DNA from: Candidatus Woesearchaeota archaeon
Lineage (GTDB): Archaea; Nanobdellota; Nanobdellia; Woesearchaeales; UBA11576
Direction of reading: 5' to 3'
Assembly (NCBI GenBank): GCA_003695435.1
Contig: RFJL01000051.1
Span: 1 to 35,326, forward strand
DNA: 35,326 bases
Shown here: positions 14,438 through 21,829 of the stretch, one piece after another
Numbering within the stretch: position 1 is the first letter of the stretch
Layout of the letters: every line of letters begins with the position of its first letter
Translations under genes and position numbers: made by a program
Notes under the pieces: generated by a model
Databases searched by the model: none
The model's input: only the letters and a program-made list of their open reading frames with translations
What the model was told of the DNA's origin: nothing

Positions 14438-15151
14438 ATGAGACTAGTAGTGATTGGAACCTCGCATATTTCTCCTGAGTCTGTAAAACGTATTGAACAA
14501 ACAATACGTGAGCAAGACGTCCAAGCAGTGGCAATTGAGCTTGATGCACAACGCCTTGCATCCTTGTTCAATCAAGAGACCAAAAGCGATTGGAGAATGA
14601 TTCGCAAAGTAGGACTGCAGGGGTATATTTTCGCACTCATAGGCTCCTACGTGCAAAAAAAACTTGCAAAACATATAGGGATGCAGCCAGGAGATGATAT
14701 GCGTGCAGCAGTAAGAGCAGCTCGTAAACAGCACATTCCTCTTGAGCTCATTGACCAACCAATATACATCACACTAAGAAGAATTTCTCAAGTGTTCACC
14801 TGGAGAGAAAAACTAAGAGTGTTCGCAGATGTAGTACGAGCAGCTCTTTTTCCTAAACGGGAGCTCAAAAAAAGAGGTCTTGAACAATTTGATCTTAAAA
14901 AAGTACCTTCAAAGGACGTTATCGCAAAACTCATCAAAGATCTACGAGAAAGATACCCTTCTCTTTACAAAGTACTTATTGAAGAGCGCAATCAATACAT
15001 GGTACGCAAACTAAGGGAGATCGCACCCAAGTATGATGGCTTGGTAGTTGTAGTTGTAGGTGCAGGACATGAGGAAGGAATGCTTGAATTACTCAAACAA
15101 CACACGAAAAAACAATCAAGCTCTCAACACTCGAAAATGCCTGAAAGATAA
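14438..15151 (+). CDS. TraB/PrgY family protein
   Basis: 237 aa. Family motifs are in place: GTSHIS (7-12), AIELDAQRL (32-40), a central basic/helical region, and near the end VVGAGHEEGM, matching the 'GxGHxxGi' motif. TraB/PrgY proteins relate to the Tiki/EreA-like fold with probable metal-dependent hydrolase activity; bacterial PrgY limits pheromone activity. The archaeal role is unknown. Many family members have a C-terminal membrane domain, whereas this copy stops soon after the GAGH motif with a polar tail, so it is a short, soluble form. Confidence 0.82.
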   Translation: MRLVVIGTSHISPESVKRIEQTIREQDVQAVAIELDAQRLASLFNQETKSDWRMIRKVGLQGYIFALIGSYVQKKLAKHIGMQPGDDMRAAVRAARKQHIPLELIDQPIYITLRRISQVFTWREKLRVFADVVRAALFPKRELKKRGLEQFDLKKVPSKDVIAKLIKDLRERYPSLYKVLIEERNQYMVRKLREIAPKYDGLVVVVVGAGHEEGMLELLKQHTKKQSSSQHSKMPER

Positions 15152-15227
15152 AAAAATACCTCACAATCCGTTGAAACTCACTCACAAAATCCCAAAACAT
15201 AAAAACTCACATCGCTCTTCATAACTC

Positions 15228-15953
15228 ATGCGCAGCGCAATGTATCTTTGGAAGAAGTATGGTAGATTCTCTCGCCAAGAAGTCATTGATCTTGCAGTGT
15301 CTACTGCGGTTATTACGTTTGTCTTCTGGTTCTCAGCTCTTGACGTTTCAACAGTCACTCTTAGCTCAGCAATAGAAGGAATCCTAAAATTCTTCGTTCT
15401 TGTTGGTGTTGCTTTTTTGGCGCACGAACTTGCACACAGAGCAGTTGCACTTTTTCTTGGTGTTCAAGCAACCTACAAGAAATGGACTGGTGGACTTATT
15501 GCAAGTATGTTAATTGCGTTTTTTACGGGAGTGGTGTTTATCGCACCAGGAGCGGTGCATTTCAAAGTCGTGGAACGCCTTCGCATAGGGCATTTTTTTC
15601 CAGGACTTAATCAAAGAGCAATTGCAGTAATAGCACTTGCAGGGCCTGCTGCGAATATGGCACTAGCAATTATTTTCAAAGCACTTTCAGGAATTGGCGC
15701 TCAAGACTTTTTCATGCAAGCAGTGTTCATTAACGTTCTCTTCGCTGTTTTTAACTTGTTGCCCATACCTCCGCTTGATGGGTCCAAGGTGTTTTTCGGC
15801 GCAAAATACCTCTACGTGTTCTCACTCGTATTTGCAATAGGTATGGGAATACTCCTCTTCTTCTCATCTGCGATTGTTTCACTCATTGCAGGCATTCTAC
15901 TCGGAGCATATGCAACGTGGTACGTCTTTGCATCCATTGATAAGCAGTGGTAA
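15228..15953 (+). CDS. M50 site-2-protease-like membrane metalloprotease
   Basis: 241 aa with about six membrane helices. The zinc motif HELAH (residues 66-70, HExxH) lies in a membrane helix, and NLLPIPPLDG supplies the third ligand Asp184, as in the M50 family. LAGPAANMALA is the usual conserved glycine-rich helix between them. These proteases cut membrane-embedded substrates, often to release regulators. No PDZ or CBS domain is present, so this is the minimal form. ATG 15240 is an alternative start; a TATA-like ACATAAAAAC about 26 nt before 15228 supports the first. Confidence 0.88.
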   Translation: MRSAMYLWKKYGRFSRQEVIDLAVSTAVITFVFWFSALDVSTVTLSSAIEGILKFFVLVGVAFLAHELAHRAVALFLGVQATYKKWTGGLIASMLIAFFTGVVFIAPGAVHFKVVERLRIGHFFPGLNQRAIAVIALAGPAANMALAIIFKALSGIGAQDFFMQAVFINVLFAVFNLLPIPPLDGSKVFFGAKYLYVFSLVFAIGMGILLFFSSAIVSLIAGILLGAYATWYVFASIDKQW

Positions 15954-15961
15954 CTGGCGAA

Positions 15962-16165
15962 ATGGTGACGGGTACGTTATACTCCAGTTTCATCATTCTT
16001 ATTATCGTTACCCTTATATACGTGCAAATGTTTGAAGATTTCATGACTTCAAAGTACGTCCTACTCGCTATGTTTCTTCTGGTTGTACTCTTCGGCACAT
16101 GGACGCAAATTTTCAATTTGTTTGAGTTTCTCAAAGAGCACTGGACACTGGACAGCGCTGCGTGA
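15962..16165 (+). CDS. Small two-helix membrane protein
   Basis: 67 aa from the ATG. There are two hydrophobic helices (LYSSFIILIIVTLIYV and YVLLAMFLLVVLFG) joined by a short acidic loop, then an amphipathic, acidic C-terminus. I recognise no family. An in-frame GTG at 15947 overlaps the stop of the M50 gene and would add five residues; neither start has a clear ribosome binding site. The close spacing suggests co-transcription with the protease, so it could be a partner or substrate, which is speculation. Confidence 0.5.
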   Translation: MVTGTLYSSFIILIIVTLIYVQMFEDFMTSKYVLLAMFLLVVLFGTWTQIFNLFEFLKEHWTLDSAA

Positions 16166-16166
16166 A

Positions 16167-16176
16167 GTTTTTAAAC
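16167..16176 (+). promoter_or_regulatory. TATA box of hef
   Basis: GTTTTTAAAC, just after the stop of the small membrane protein gene, is centred about 26 nt before the GTG start of hef. Confidence 0.5.
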
Positions 16177-16197
16177 AATCCAAGCATCATTCACTAG

Positions 16198-18426
16198 GTG
16201 ATAGTCTCCGACTCAAATAATAGTGACACGAAGGCAGTACTTAGAGGAATTGTTCCTCGTCTATATCAGCAAACAATTCTAAATACCACAACACTCAAAA
16301 ACACGTTAGTTGTGTTACCAACAGGGTTGGGAAAAACGGTTATTGCGCTTCTCACACTCCTTAACAGACTTAAAAACTATCCGAACTCTAAAATACTCGT
16401 TCTCGCCCCCACAAGACCTCTTATTGATCAACACTTCAAATCATTTTCAGAACATTTATTCATTGATGCCGATCGGTTCGCATTACTTACCGGTGCGGTG
16501 AAGGCGCAAAAAAGAGAACAGAAATTTAAAGATGCGCAAATCATTTTTTCAACTCCTCAAGGAATTGAAAATGATTTGATTATGAATCGTATTTCTTTAA
16601 AGGATGTTTCTCTTGTTGTTTTTGATGAAGCTCATAGAGCAACAGGAAACTACGCGTACTCTTTTATCGCAGAGCATTACATGAACCAGGCATCAAACCC
16701 TAGAATTCTCGCACTTACAGCATCTCCAGGATCAAAAACCCAAGCGATACGAGAGGTTTGTGAAAATCTCTTCATAGAAGATATTGAGATGCGAAGCGAT
16801 GATGATCCTGATGTCAAACCCTACATCCAAGAAGTCAAGGTAAACTACGTCTATGTAGACCTCCCTCCAGGGTTTAAGAAAGTACACAGTTTATTACAGG
16901 CAAGTTTTAAATCAAAAATCGCAGCGATTAGAGATGCGGGTTTCATAAAATCTGCGCAGTTGCTTTCGCGCACAGATCTTCTCAAAATACAAGCTCAACT
17001 CCGTGCCGAGATGAGTTCAGGAGTTACAAGTCCTGAATTGTTTAAAGCACTATCTCTTACCGCAGAAGCAATGAAAGTGCAACACGCATTGGAGCTTATA
17101 GAAACACAGGGAATAAGCGCAATTTACCTCTATCTTGAGAGCATTTACCAACAAGCGTCATCTACATCAACAAAAGCGGTGAAAAACCTTGCATGTGATG
17201 TCAATATAAAATCAGCACGCATACTCACACAACAACTCAAGGACAAAGGAGAAGAACATCCCAAACTTTTTGAAGTAACAAAACACATCTCCCATATTTT
17301 GCAAGGTGACCCTTGTGCAAAAATCATTCTGTTCAATCAGTTTCGCGACACTGCATCAACACTAACAAACTATCTAACGAGTAAGGGTATCAAGGCAGAA
17401 CTTTTCGTAGGTCAAGCAAACAAGAGAGAAAAAGGACTTACGCAAAAAGAACAGCGACAAATGCTGCAATCATTCAGAGAAGGCGCATTTAACGTTCTTG
17501 TCGCAACAAGTGTCGCAGAAGAGGGTCTTGACATCCCTCGTGTGGATCATGTCTTGTTTTATGAGCCAATACCTTCCTCAATTCGCACCATACAAAGAAG
17601 GGGAAGAACGGGAAGAAATGAAAGAGGGGGGGTTACTGTTTTTGTAACAAAAGGAACGCGTGACGAAATCTACCGCTGGAGTGCACATCACAAAGAAAGA
17701 CGTATGTACGCTGATCTTAAAGAAATAAAAAAAGAATTTGTGGGAAAAACCCGCTTACAAAAAACGCTCACTCTTCCTGAAGAAGAAATAAATATTTTTG
17801 CTGATCACCGAGAAAAAGGATCAACAGTCATCAAAGAGCTTATTCGCGAAGGAGTGAGTTGTAAAGTAGAACATCTTCACGTTGGAGATTTCGTTCTTTC
17901 AAAAAGAGTTTGTGTAGAGTATAAAACAGTAAAAGATTTTGTTGATTCTTTGATTGATGGCAGAATTTTTTCCCAGCTTAAAGCAATGAAAGAGCATTAT
18001 GAGAGGCCAATACTCGTAGTTGAAGGCTCGCAGAACATCTACGCTCAACGTAACATTCATCCTAATGCGATTAGGGGTTTGATCGCTACAATCCTTGTTG
18101 ATTTTGCAATTCCTCTTCTGCAAACAAAGGATCATAACGAGACTGCAGCAGTGCTCAAACAAATTGCAAAACGTGAGATGGATAGTGGTTTTAAATCGCA
18201 ACAAGTTCACACAAATAAGTCAAAAGGATCCCTCAAGCAAGCACAAGAATACATAGTCTCAGCCCTTCCAAATGTGGGCCCTACCCTTGCACCAACCCTT
18301 CTCAAGAAATTTGGTTCGGTAAAAGCGGTGTTCAATGCAAGCGAAGATGAACTTAAGAACATCTCTCGCATAGGAGAGAAAAAAGCAAAGGAGATTCAAC
18401 GACTTCTTAGCGAGAAGTATGAGTAG
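16198..18426 (+). CDS. hef: Hef helicase/XPF-type nuclease
   Basis: 742 aa, full three-domain Hef. The SF2 helicase core is complete: motif I PTGLGKT (41-47), motif II DEAH (143-146), motif III TASPG (174-178) and motif VI QRRGRTGR (466-473). The XPF-type nuclease covers about 534-670, and a helix-hairpin-helix pair ends the protein (NVGPTLAPTLLKKFGS, ISRIGEKKAKEI). Hef unwinds and cuts stalled forks and branched DNA. In the nuclease motif GDxnERKx3D, the Arg is Tyr (VEYKTVKD, 573-580), while Asp536, Asp564, Glu574, Lys576 and Asp580 remain. The GTG start lies at leaderless distance from a TATA box. Confidence 0.95.
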   Translation: MIVSDSNNSDTKAVLRGIVPRLYQQTILNTTTLKNTLVVLPTGLGKTVIALLTLLNRLKNYPNSKILVLAPTRPLIDQHFKSFSEHLFIDADRFALLTGAVKAQKREQKFKDAQIIFSTPQGIENDLIMNRISLKDVSLVVFDEAHRATGNYAYSFIAEHYMNQASNPRILALTASPGSKTQAIREVCENLFIEDIEMRSDDDPDVKPYIQEVKVNYVYVDLPPGFKKVHSLLQASFKSKIAAIRDAGFIKSAQLLSRTDLLKIQAQLRAEMSSGVTSPELFKALSLTAEAMKVQHALELIETQGISAIYLYLESIYQQASSTSTKAVKNLACDVNIKSARILTQQLKDKGEEHPKLFEVTKHISHILQGDPCAKIILFNQFRDTASTLTNYLTSKGIKAELFVGQANKREKGLTQKEQRQMLQSFREGAFNVLVATSVAEEGLDIPRVDHVLFYEPIPSSIRTIQRRGRTGRNERGGVTVFVTKGTRDEIYRWSAHHKERRMYADLKEIKKEFVGKTRLQKTLTLPEEEINIFADHREKGSTVIKELIREGVSCKVEHLHVGDFVLSKRVCVEYKTVKDFVDSLIDGRIFSQLKAMKEHYERPILVVEGSQNIYAQRNIHPNAIRGLIATILVDFAIPLLQTKDHNETAAVLKQIAKREMDSGFKSQQVHTNKSKGSLKQAQEYIVSALPNVGPTLAPTLLKKFGSVKAVFNASEDELKNISRIGEKKAKEIQRLLSEKYE

Positions 18427-18779
18427 CGTTGTTTTTCAACATACCCTGCTAGTGTTTCTACCTGTCTCACATCGGTATTTTTGAAGAGCCATTCACGAAA
18501 ATAGTTATCCACTTTTGCACCATTGCGAATGAGTGCATTGCGTAGTTTTGCATAGATCTTCTTCCCTTCTTTGTCAAGATCTACCAGGAGAATAACTTCT
18601 TCATGAGCAAATCGTTCCGCAAAAAGTTCAAGAGCGGTGTCAAGTTCATAGATAAGATGTGCAGAGACACCAAGCTGTTCAAGAGACTTCGCGTCGTTAT
18701 GTCCTTCTACGATGATTTTTTTCCGGGTAGTTCGTAGCTTTTCAAGAAATAAGGCTAACTCATTTCGTGTTGTCTTCAT
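18396..18779 (-). CDS. Small Toprim-domain protein
   Basis: 127 aa, essentially a bare Toprim fold. The catalytic residues are present: Glu25 in IIVEGHNDAKSL, and Asp67/Asp69 in LLVDLDKEGKKI. Related archaeal stand-alone Toprim proteins (UPF0292 group) resemble the nuclease part of RNase M5, OLD or primase/topoisomerase; activity is unproven. The gene is convergent with hef, overlapping its last 31 bases, and divergent from the primase gene, so it lies within a replication/repair neighbourhood. A TTATTAAAAG element (18805-18814), TATA-like on the minus strand, gives leaderless spacing. Confidence 0.85.
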   Translation of the reverse strand: MKTTRNELALFLEKLRTTRKKIIVEGHNDAKSLEQLGVSAHLIYELDTALELFAERFAHEEVILLVDLDKEGKKIYAKLRNALIRNGAKVDNYFREWLFKNTDVRQVETLAGYVEKQRYSYFSLRSR

Positions 18780-18804
18780 GACGCAACGTAAAGAAGAGGT
18801 GCCG

Positions 18805-18814
18805 TTATTAAAAG
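18805..18814 (-). promoter_or_regulatory. TATA box of the Toprim gene
   Basis: CTTTTAATAA on the minus strand is centred about 30 nt before the ATG at 18779. Confidence 0.4.
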
Positions 18815-18959
18815 AATGCGCTCTTCTTGAATTATGGGCGTTATGTTTATCATTTTTTGGGACGTTTTCAAGAGATTTCTTCCTATCTTGTGCTGCTTAT
18901 GCGGAGGTATAGACAAGGACGTTCAAGAAGGATCTTACAATCGCTCTATTTAAACGATT

Positions 18960-19024
18960 TTCTAAACACTTCTTCTAAACACTTCTTCTAAACACTTCTT
19001 CTAAATACATCTTCTAAACACATA
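18960..19024. repeat. Five tandem 13-bp repeats upstream of primase
   Basis: Copies start at 18960, 18973, 18986, 18999 and 19012. The first three are identical (TTCTAAACACTTC); the fourth has two changes (TTCTAAATACATC); the last ends in ATA and merges into the TATA box of the primase gene. A degenerate further unit (TTTAAACGATT) precedes them. The rest of the 271-nt gap 18780-19050 holds the Toprim promoter and no gene I can support. Confidence 0.9.
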
Positions 19025-19030
19025 TATACC
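19020..19030 (+). promoter_or_regulatory. TATA box of the primase gene
   Basis: ACATATATACC is centred about 26 nt before the ATG at 19051 and directly abuts the tandem repeats, so anything bound to the repeats would contact the TBP/TFB site. Confidence 0.5.
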
Positions 19031-19050
19031 TTAACATCTTCTGCTCTGCC

Positions 19051-20526
19051 ATGGGATCAAAGTATAAGGATATGGACAAAAGCACGGTTATTCTGTACTA
19101 CAAACGTCCCGAGATTCAAGAAGCAATAGCATCATTTGCCCAAAACAAGGAAGTTGTGGGAAGTTTTGGGGGAAAAGGCTATGCAAAACGCCCCGATATC
19201 TTACAATTTCCTAGTGATGTGTTCTCACAAGTACAAAGAGGGATCACCTCCTTTCACATGTCTGAAGAAACCTGGCTTAACCCCTTGCTTCTTGAGCCAG
19301 GAATGAAACGAGCAGACCAAGACGATCTACGAATAGGGTGGGATCTTATTTTAGATATTGATTCAAAACTCTTTGACTGTTCTCAATTCGCTGCAGATCT
19401 CATTGTTCAAGCACTTAGATACCACGCTATTACTTCAGTGACAGTTAAGTTCTCAGGAAATCATGGCTTTCACATAGCTGTTCCTTTTGAAGCTTTTCCT
19501 CAAATTGTTGATGGAACACCCACAAAAAACTTGTTCCCAGAAGGACCCAAAAAAATTGCAGAATATCTCAATGACATGATTAAAGAACACCTAAAAAAGA
19601 AAATTCTTGAAAAGTACTCCGTTGCTCAGCTTTGCAATCTTCTACAGCTAAAAAAAGAAGATGTTGAACTTCGCGGAGAGTTCAACCCGTTCTCAATAGT
19701 TGATATTGACACTATTCTCATCTCTTCGCGCCATCTGTTCAGAATGCCATACTCTCTTAATGAGAAATCAGGGCTGGTATCCATTCCAGTTGATCCCTCA
19801 AAGATATTATCATTTAACCGCGAAGATGCGCGCCCTGAAAACGTGCGTGTTGAAGTGCCGTTTCTTAATAGATCTCAAGCAAAATTTGATGAGGCTAAAA
19901 AACTCTTCATCGCAGCGTTTGACTTTGTAGCACCACAACAAACAATCCTCGTAGAATCGTCGGAGAAAACATCTTCTGTGGATTTTGAACAATTACAAAA
20001 CAAAGTGCCCGAAGAATTATTCCCTCCTTGCATCAAAACAATTTTAAGAGGAATTCCTGACGGGAAAAAAAGAGCGTTGTTCATCCTTGTCAATTTTTTG
20101 CGCTCATGCGGTTGGACATATGAAGACATTGAGGAGCGCTTACTCGAGTGGAATACTCTCAATCCCGAACCCTTGCGAGAAGTCCAACTAAAAGGACACA
20201 TACGGTATCATCGCCAGTCAAAAAAAGCGGTTCTTCCTCCCAATTGCGATAACAAGGCATACTACAAAGACCTTGGCTTTTGTACTCCTGATAATTTCTG
20301 CTCGAGGATAAAAAACCCCGCAACGTATGCGAGAAAGAAAAGCTTCTTAATAGAACAACACGCTTCAAAACAAAAGAAAAATCAAAAAAAGGATTTGAAA
20401 AAAGAGCAGAAACAACAAGGATCATCAGATCAACAAGATCATTCAAGCCTTTCAACAAAAATTCAAGAGTCCCAGGAAGTAACTCATGAGTCAAAAACGA
20501 AGACAAAAACAAATGAATCGCAGTGA
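19051..20526 (+). CDS. Fused DNA primase (PriS catalytic domain + PriL Fe-S domain)
   Basis: 491 aa. Residues about 1-290 are the archaeo-eukaryotic primase catalytic domain: metal-binding Asp102/Asp104 in LILDIDSK, the nucleotide-binding SGNHGFHI (135-142), and SSRHLFRMPYSL (225-236). There is no zinc-stem cysteine cluster. Residues about 315-425 match the PriL C-terminal Fe-S domain, with C327 (PPCIKTIL), C399, C411 and C417 as candidate [4Fe-4S] ligands and the usual GKKRALFILVNFLRSCGW helix. The PriL N-terminal scaffold is missing. N. equitans and other DPANN archaea have similar single-chain primases. A Lys/Gln-rich disordered tail (430-491) ends it, overlapping the next gene. Confidence 0.92.
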   Translation: MGSKYKDMDKSTVILYYKRPEIQEAIASFAQNKEVVGSFGGKGYAKRPDILQFPSDVFSQVQRGITSFHMSEETWLNPLLLEPGMKRADQDDLRIGWDLILDIDSKLFDCSQFAADLIVQALRYHAITSVTVKFSGNHGFHIAVPFEAFPQIVDGTPTKNLFPEGPKKIAEYLNDMIKEHLKKKILEKYSVAQLCNLLQLKKEDVELRGEFNPFSIVDIDTILISSRHLFRMPYSLNEKSGLVSIPVDPSKILSFNREDARPENVRVEVPFLNRSQAKFDEAKKLFIAAFDFVAPQQTILVESSEKTSSVDFEQLQNKVPEELFPPCIKTILRGIPDGKKRALFILVNFLRSCGWTYEDIEERLLEWNTLNPEPLREVQLKGHIRYHRQSKKAVLPPNCDNKAYYKDLGFCTPDNFCSRIKNPATYARKKSFLIEQHASKQKKNQKKDLKKEQKQQGSSDQQDHSSLSTKIQESQEVTHESKTKTKTNESQ

Positions 20527-21457
20527 TCTCCATTCACGCGATCTTCTCAAGGAATTTCGCATCGCATATGGCTTCTTGCTTTTCCTTGTGTTTTTTGCAC
20601 CAATAATCCTTCAAATCTTCGCATTACTCTTCCATCACGTTCTTTGGTACACGGTAATCTTTGAGAGACTCCACATTCTAGCGTTTATTCTGTTTGGTTT
20701 ATTTTTTCTCATGGACGAGGAGAGGTTGTTGCCAAATTATGTGCGATGCAAGGACAGAAAAAAAGAAGCACTGATGTTTGGGTTTCTAAGCATAACGTTC
20801 CTTGTACAGTACTATGTGTGGCGTTATGGTTACGCAACGAGTCAGGAAAATTGGTTCTACTCGTTTACCGGCTCGTCCATAACCTACTCTTTTTTCATTT
20901 TCTTTATTTCCATTGCGATGTTAGGAATTTCTTTTTGGCAAAAGACGGTAAAAAACGAGTGGAAGAAACTCGTAGCGCTTGCAGGATTTGTGATCGTCTA
21001 TCGTTTCATCAAAGTGTTCTTCACAAAGAACTGGCAATATTTCTCAAATATGGTTAATCAAATCGCAGTCAAATTTCTCTCCCTTTTTTATGATGCCGCG
21101 GCGAGTTCGGGGCATGAAACACCTTTACTGCGCGTAAATGATTTCTCTGTTATTATTGCAAGGGATTGTTCAGGAATAGAATCTGCAACACTCTTCCTCT
21201 TTCTTTTTGCAATTGTTCTTTTTTTTGATGACTCTTTACGAAAGGATGCAAAGACCTTCACACTACTCGCAGTAGGGGTTGCAGGCGCGTTCATTCTTAC
21301 AGCGATACGAGTTATTATCCTAAGCATTATCGGCGTTGAGTTTAGCGCCGATTTCGCAGTGACGAGTTTTCATGCAAACATTGGTTGGGTGCTCTTTGTT
21401 TTCTACGTATTTGCTTATTACGCACTGCTTAAGAAGTACTGTGCGCGCGGAGAATAA
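20486..21457 (+). CDS. Archaeosortase/exosortase-family membrane protein
   Basis: 323 aa with about eight membrane helices. The exosortase/archaeosortase triad is clear: Cys228 in IIARDCSGIES, Arg275 in ILTAIRVIIL and His296 in SFHANIGW. These membrane transpeptidases recognise a C-terminal tripartite tail (short motif, helix, basic end) on exported proteins, cut it, and attach the protein to lipid or cell-wall material. No protein with such a tail is in this window. The gene overlaps the primase 3' end by 41 bases, so they share a transcript. ATG 20513 is an alternative; an AGGAAGT before 20486 favours the longer form. Confidence 0.88.
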   Translation: MSQKRRQKQMNRSDLHSRDLLKEFRIAYGFLLFLVFFAPIILQIFALLFHHVLWYTVIFERLHILAFILFGLFFLMDEERLLPNYVRCKDRKKEALMFGFLSITFLVQYYVWRYGYATSQENWFYSFTGSSITYSFFIFFISIAMLGISFWQKTVKNEWKKLVALAGFVIVYRFIKVFFTKNWQYFSNMVNQIAVKFLSLFYDAAASSGHETPLLRVNDFSVIIARDCSGIESATLFLFLFAIVLFFDDSLRKDAKTFTLLAVGVAGAFILTAIRVIILSIIGVEFSADFAVTSFHANIGWVLFVFYVFAYYALLKKYCARGE

Positions 21458-21497
21458 GCGGATATTGGTGAGAGATATTCGTAGAACTCGTGTTTTT

Positions 21498-21529
21498 GGG
21501 TGTTTTGGGAAAATAGGGTGTGGGTTGGG
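21498..21529 (+). other. G-quadruplex motif in the exosortase-uL3 gap
   Basis: Five GGG runs (21498, 21507, 21516, 21522, 21527) have loops of 6, 6, 3 and 2 bases, satisfying the standard G3 N1-7 rule twice over. It starts 41 bases after the archaeosortase stop on the coding strand, in otherwise AT-rich DNA. The gap 21458-21829 (372 nt) holds this motif, the ribosomal operon promoter and its leader, and no gene I can support. Confidence 0.7.
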
Positions 21530-21620
21530 TGTGTTGCGAGCGTGGTTTTTTCATCAGTTTTCGTAACGGGTGTGCAAAAAGAGGCAGTAACTACAAGCAA
21601 ACAGTGCGCCAAATAGGAAT

Positions 21621-21631
21621 CTTTATAAATA
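21621..21631 (+). promoter_or_regulatory. TATA box of the ribosomal protein operon
   Basis: CTTTATAAATA is the best TATA match upstream of uL3, about 204 nt before its ATG. Initiation around 25 nt downstream would give a leader of about 175-180 nt. Confidence 0.6.
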
Positions 21632-21650
21632 CTTCAATTGATTTCGAAGT

Positions 21651-21829
21651 CAAACTCAATAAGCCACTAAAACCAGAAAAAAAGAGTTTTAGTGAAGAAA
21701 ACCACAAAAAAAGCCTGAAAAGAGCGTTTTCAGAGTAAATCTTGGAAAAGATTCTGAAAAATCCCCAAAAACGCTCAGGAATAGGCGGGGGAGACGTATC
21801 CAACTCTTTCTCAGGCGTTTAACAATACT
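21651..21829 (+). promoter_or_regulatory. Structured leader of the ribosomal protein operon
   Basis: Several hairpins can be drawn. H1: CACTAAAAC/GTTTTAGTG (21665-21673 with 21686-21694, 9 bp). H2: CTGAAAA/TTTTCAG (21715-21721 with 21727-21733). H3: AATCTT-GGAA-AAGATT (21738-21753). The right arm of H2 extended by one base (TTTTCAGA, 21727-21734) can instead pair with TCTGAAAA (21753-21760), enclosing a shortened H3, so H2 and the enclosing helix exclude one another. Nearer uL3, TCCCC/GGGGA (21762-21766 with 21788-21792) and AAACGC/GCGTTT (21769-21774 with 21815-21820) are also possible but conflict in part. No known riboswitch or r-protein leader is recognised. Confidence 0.5.

Noticed and set aside
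14343-14561. N-terminal extension of the PRC-barrel frame
   Set aside because: It would run through two TATA boxes and into the TraB coding region; GGAGGT and the domain boundary place the start at 14342.
15152-15227. Search for a tRNA in this and other intergenic gaps
   Set aside because: No TTCGA-type T loop with an acceptor stem could be found by eye in this or the other gaps.
18712-18912. 66 aa plus-strand frame after the Toprim gene start
   Set aside because: Overlaps the Toprim N-terminus antisense, lacks a ribosome binding site or promoter and shows no recognisable composition.
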